From: Phytophthora colocasiae
Lineage: Eukaryota > Oomycota > Peronosporomycetes > Peronosporales > Peronosporaceae
DNA length: 64,000 nucleotides
Reading direction: 5' to 3'
Assembly: GCA_018806915.1 (NCBI GenBank)
Contig: JAGKQI010000034.1
Location: forward strand, 682,001 to 746,000
The position numbers were made by a program, and so were the translations under genes. A model generated the notes under the pieces. That model was not told where the DNA came from, did not search any database, and saw nothing but the letters and a program-made list of their open reading frames with translations. This document shows, piece after piece, positions 61,882 through 64,000 of the stretch; the stretch's first letter is position 1, and every line of letters begins with the position of its first letter.

Positions 61882-64000
61882 GTGAGCAAGCAGGGCTTGC
61901 TGGTCGTCCATGTGGACGTGAAGGGCTTCGAGAAGCCGTGGATCGTGTTGATCGATTCAGGAGCGTCTGGCAACTACGTCAGACGCTCCACCGTTGAGGG
62001 TAGTCAGCAATATGCTGAGGCGCTTCGAGCGCGAAGAGGTGACACCGTCACTGTCCGTCTAGCGACGGGCGTCCGTGTCACGGCAGCCAAGGTCCCGATG
62101 GACCTACGGCTGAAGTTCCTGGACTTCGACAGCGTGGAACGCTGCTTGGTCTTGACCTGGATTCGAGGTACGACCTCATCCTTGGTATGGCGTGGCTGGA
62201 GCGCCACGAGCCATGGATCGACTGGAGGTCGAAGACCTTAGGTGCTACGCACTTCTCTCCTAGTGGAGCTTTGGCGAGTCATGAACCCACCTCTGCTAGG
62301 AAGCAGAAGCGCTATTGGCGCGAGCATCGAGCCGAGTCGGCAATGATGCTGGAAGTCGGTGTGTCCGAGTTAGTGGACAGCACCGAGTGCGAGGATCGCA
62401 GCCCTGTTGAGCGCATAGCGCTGGTTGGCAGTGAGTCAACGTGTGGGCAAAGCTCACGTAACCCGAGTGACGCCGGTCATGGACTGTCACTGGATGCCGA
62501 TGGCATCGGGCCTTACCAGGCCGTGAACTGTGGGGCGGCACGTACTCCGTCGAGTGATACTGGTCGTGGACCAAGTCGATCGCTGAGTGTCTCTGACACT
62601 GGACCTGTTACGGTCATTGATTGTGCAGCGGCACGTACTCCGCTGAGCGGCATCGGTCGTCGACCGAGTGGATCGCTGAGTGTCCCTGACACTGGGCCGA
62701 GAGAGGCCGAAACTTGTGCGACGGCACGTACTCCGTCGAGTAGACGATCTTCGGCTAGGCGAAGACGTCGTAAGGCCCTTCGGGCGAGACGCTCTGCGTC
62801 TGAGTCATCCGTGACGTCAAGTGCCGACGCACCGGAGGGCTGTGGGCAGCTATACACTCTGGTTGATGGAGTGGGCGGTAGTGCCGAAGGCAGTGTCCTG
62901 CTGGACGACTTGCCAAGTGTTGACAAGCTCCTTGAGCTAGAAGAGATGTCCTTCGCCGACTTTGGCGATGCCTTGAAGGCTGGCGAATTCGCCGAGGTGG
63001 TCATCGTTCGACCTGAAGAGGAGTTAAACTCATCATCCCTCGTTGACGAGTCCGTCTTGGCCGAAGTCAAGAAGGCGTTGAACGCCAGGAGTGGATCGGA
63101 GATCCTCAAGAATCCCTCGGATCCCTTCCACTCCTTGCTGAAGGAATATGGAGACGTTGTCTCGAAGGAACCACCGAGTGGCCTGCCTCCCGACCGAGGC
63201 GTTCGTCATGAGATCGACTTAGTTCCCGGAACTAAGTACTGCGTGACCCGACAGTGGCCTCTTCCTAAAGAGCAATGCGACGTCATTGACGCCTTCTTCC
63301 GTGCGAAGCACGCGGCGGGTCTCGTGCGCGAGAGCAAGTCTCCGCACTCCGCGCCAACGTTCTGTGTCAGAAAGCCGAATGGCAAGTGGCGTATCGTTCA
63401 CGCTTTTAACAAGCTCAACACTGCCACGATTCCGGCGCAGACGCCGATTCCTAGGAAGGATGTTCTTCAGAACAACATGGTGGGTTGCACCATGTACAGT
63501 GCACTCGACTTAGTCGATGGGTACTATCAGCTGCTCATGCGAGCCAGTGATATTCCGCTTACAGCGGTGAGCACCCCGAGCGGTATGCTCTGGGAGTGGC
63601 TCGTCATGCCACAAGGGCTCTCGAATGCGCCTGCAACGTTCAATCGTCTAGTGACGCAGCTGTTCAGGCCCCTACGGGCATTCGCACAAACGTACTTTGA
63701 CGACGTGTTCGTCCACAGTCAGGCCGAACACGGCAAGACTGACGTTGAGGTGCACGTGGAACACGTGAGAGCTGTGCTCGAGTGCATGCGCACGAACAAG
63801 CTGTACGCCAACGCAGACAAGTGCGTCTTTGGCGCGGAAGAAATCCCCTTCCTAGGGTGCTTCATTGGGAAGCATGGCCTTCGTGCTGATCCAGCAAAGG
63901 TCAAGGCCATTGTGGATTGGCCGGTTCCCTTGAACCAGAAGGACTTGCGTAAGTGGCTGGGTTTGGCCAACTACTTGCACAAGTACAGCGAGAACTACGC
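61882..64000 (+). pseudogene. Gypsy C protease and reverse transcriptase, open to the window edge
   Basis: The protease part (61882-62153) has the active site IDSGASGNYVRR. A one-base loss at about 62153 shifts the frame (first frame stops at 62241). In the second frame, LDSRYDLILGMAWLERHEPW continues the protease, then a Ser/Thr/Arg-rich spacer with tandem repeats, and the RT: HEIDLVPGTKYCVTRQWPLP, SPHSAPTFCVRKP, YSALDLVDGYYQLLM, MPQGLSNAPATFN, the catalytic YFDDVFVHSQAE and FLGCFIGKHGL. This frame is open to base 64000, so RNase H and integrase lie outside. RT similarity to A is clear at the protein level but the DNA is well diverged. Confidence 0.88.
62536..62750 (+). repeat. About 93-bp imperfect tandem repeat in Gypsy C spacer
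   Basis: GGCACGTACTCCG recurs at 62536, 62631 and 62723, spaced 95 and 92 bp, so two full and one partial unit are present. Each unit encodes AARTP-S, a Gly/Arg/Pro segment and SLSV-DTGP. It lies between protease and RT and looks like a disordered spacer. Confidence 0.7.

Noticed and set aside
62513..63109. Minus-strand 198-codon frame in Gypsy C
   Set aside because: It is antisense to the repetitive Ser/Arg spacer between protease and RT; its regularity comes from the tandem repeat.
1..64000. tRNA, rRNA or snRNA genes
   Set aside because: I looked for tRNA-like cloverleaf boxes and conserved rRNA segments on both strands and found none that I could support.

Overview
The window looks like nuclear DNA of an oomycete, most likely a Phytophthora-type plant pathogen. 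This rests on compact genes with short GT-AG introns (about 55-180 nt) that alternate strands every 1-4 kb, oomycete-style initiator motifs, flagellar-transport genes, and an abrupt change from a gene-dense block to nested Gypsy, Copia, Crypton and pogo-like elements. Species cannot be named from the sequence alone.

Region 1 (1-42.9 kb) is a conserved housekeeping block. In order: a SANBR-like BTB protein (partial), importin alpha, threonine synthase with a tail-anchor-like end, a Rab-WW fusion, a DUF1697 protein, a DDX20-like helicase, an EML protein with a C-terminal SH3 domain, CAND1, a MESD-type ER chaperone, a divergent PPP phosphatase, ABCF2, CHMP5, an unknown protein with a repeated HGGIY motif, ARL2, an unrecognised 1387-aa protein, kinesin-2 accessory subunit KAP3, an HD phosphohydrolase, a HINT-type HIT protein, CLU, SepSecS and a Myb/SANT-like protein. 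I rebuilt exon structures by following frame across splice sites; for every spliced gene the exon lengths sum to a whole number of codons.

Region 2 (42.9-64 kb) is a transposon graveyard: a Crypton tyrosine-recombinase relic, a 36-bp LTR scrap, a pogo-like element with 16-bp terminal inverted repeats, a 381-bp element with 23-bp inverted repeats, then two minus-strand Gypsy copies (A and B) in tandem sharing a single LTR. A's 3' end has been replaced by an inverted LTR-gag fragment. Next come a degenerate coiled-coil gene, a Copia gag cut by the LTR of a third, plus-strand Gypsy element (C), and C itself, which runs off the right edge. A and B share the same inactivating lesions.

The strongest unexplained signal is in the Gypsy elements. 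Their whole length (LTR, gag, protease, RT, integrase and an antisense ORF) is tiled with short perfect hairpins. By hand I traced about 100 stems of 7-11 bp with short loops over 6.9 kb, where roughly 5 would be expected by chance. In two places where divergent elements A and C encode the same protein motif, paired codon positions have changed together so that the hairpin persists. By eye the host genes and the Copia gag do not show this.
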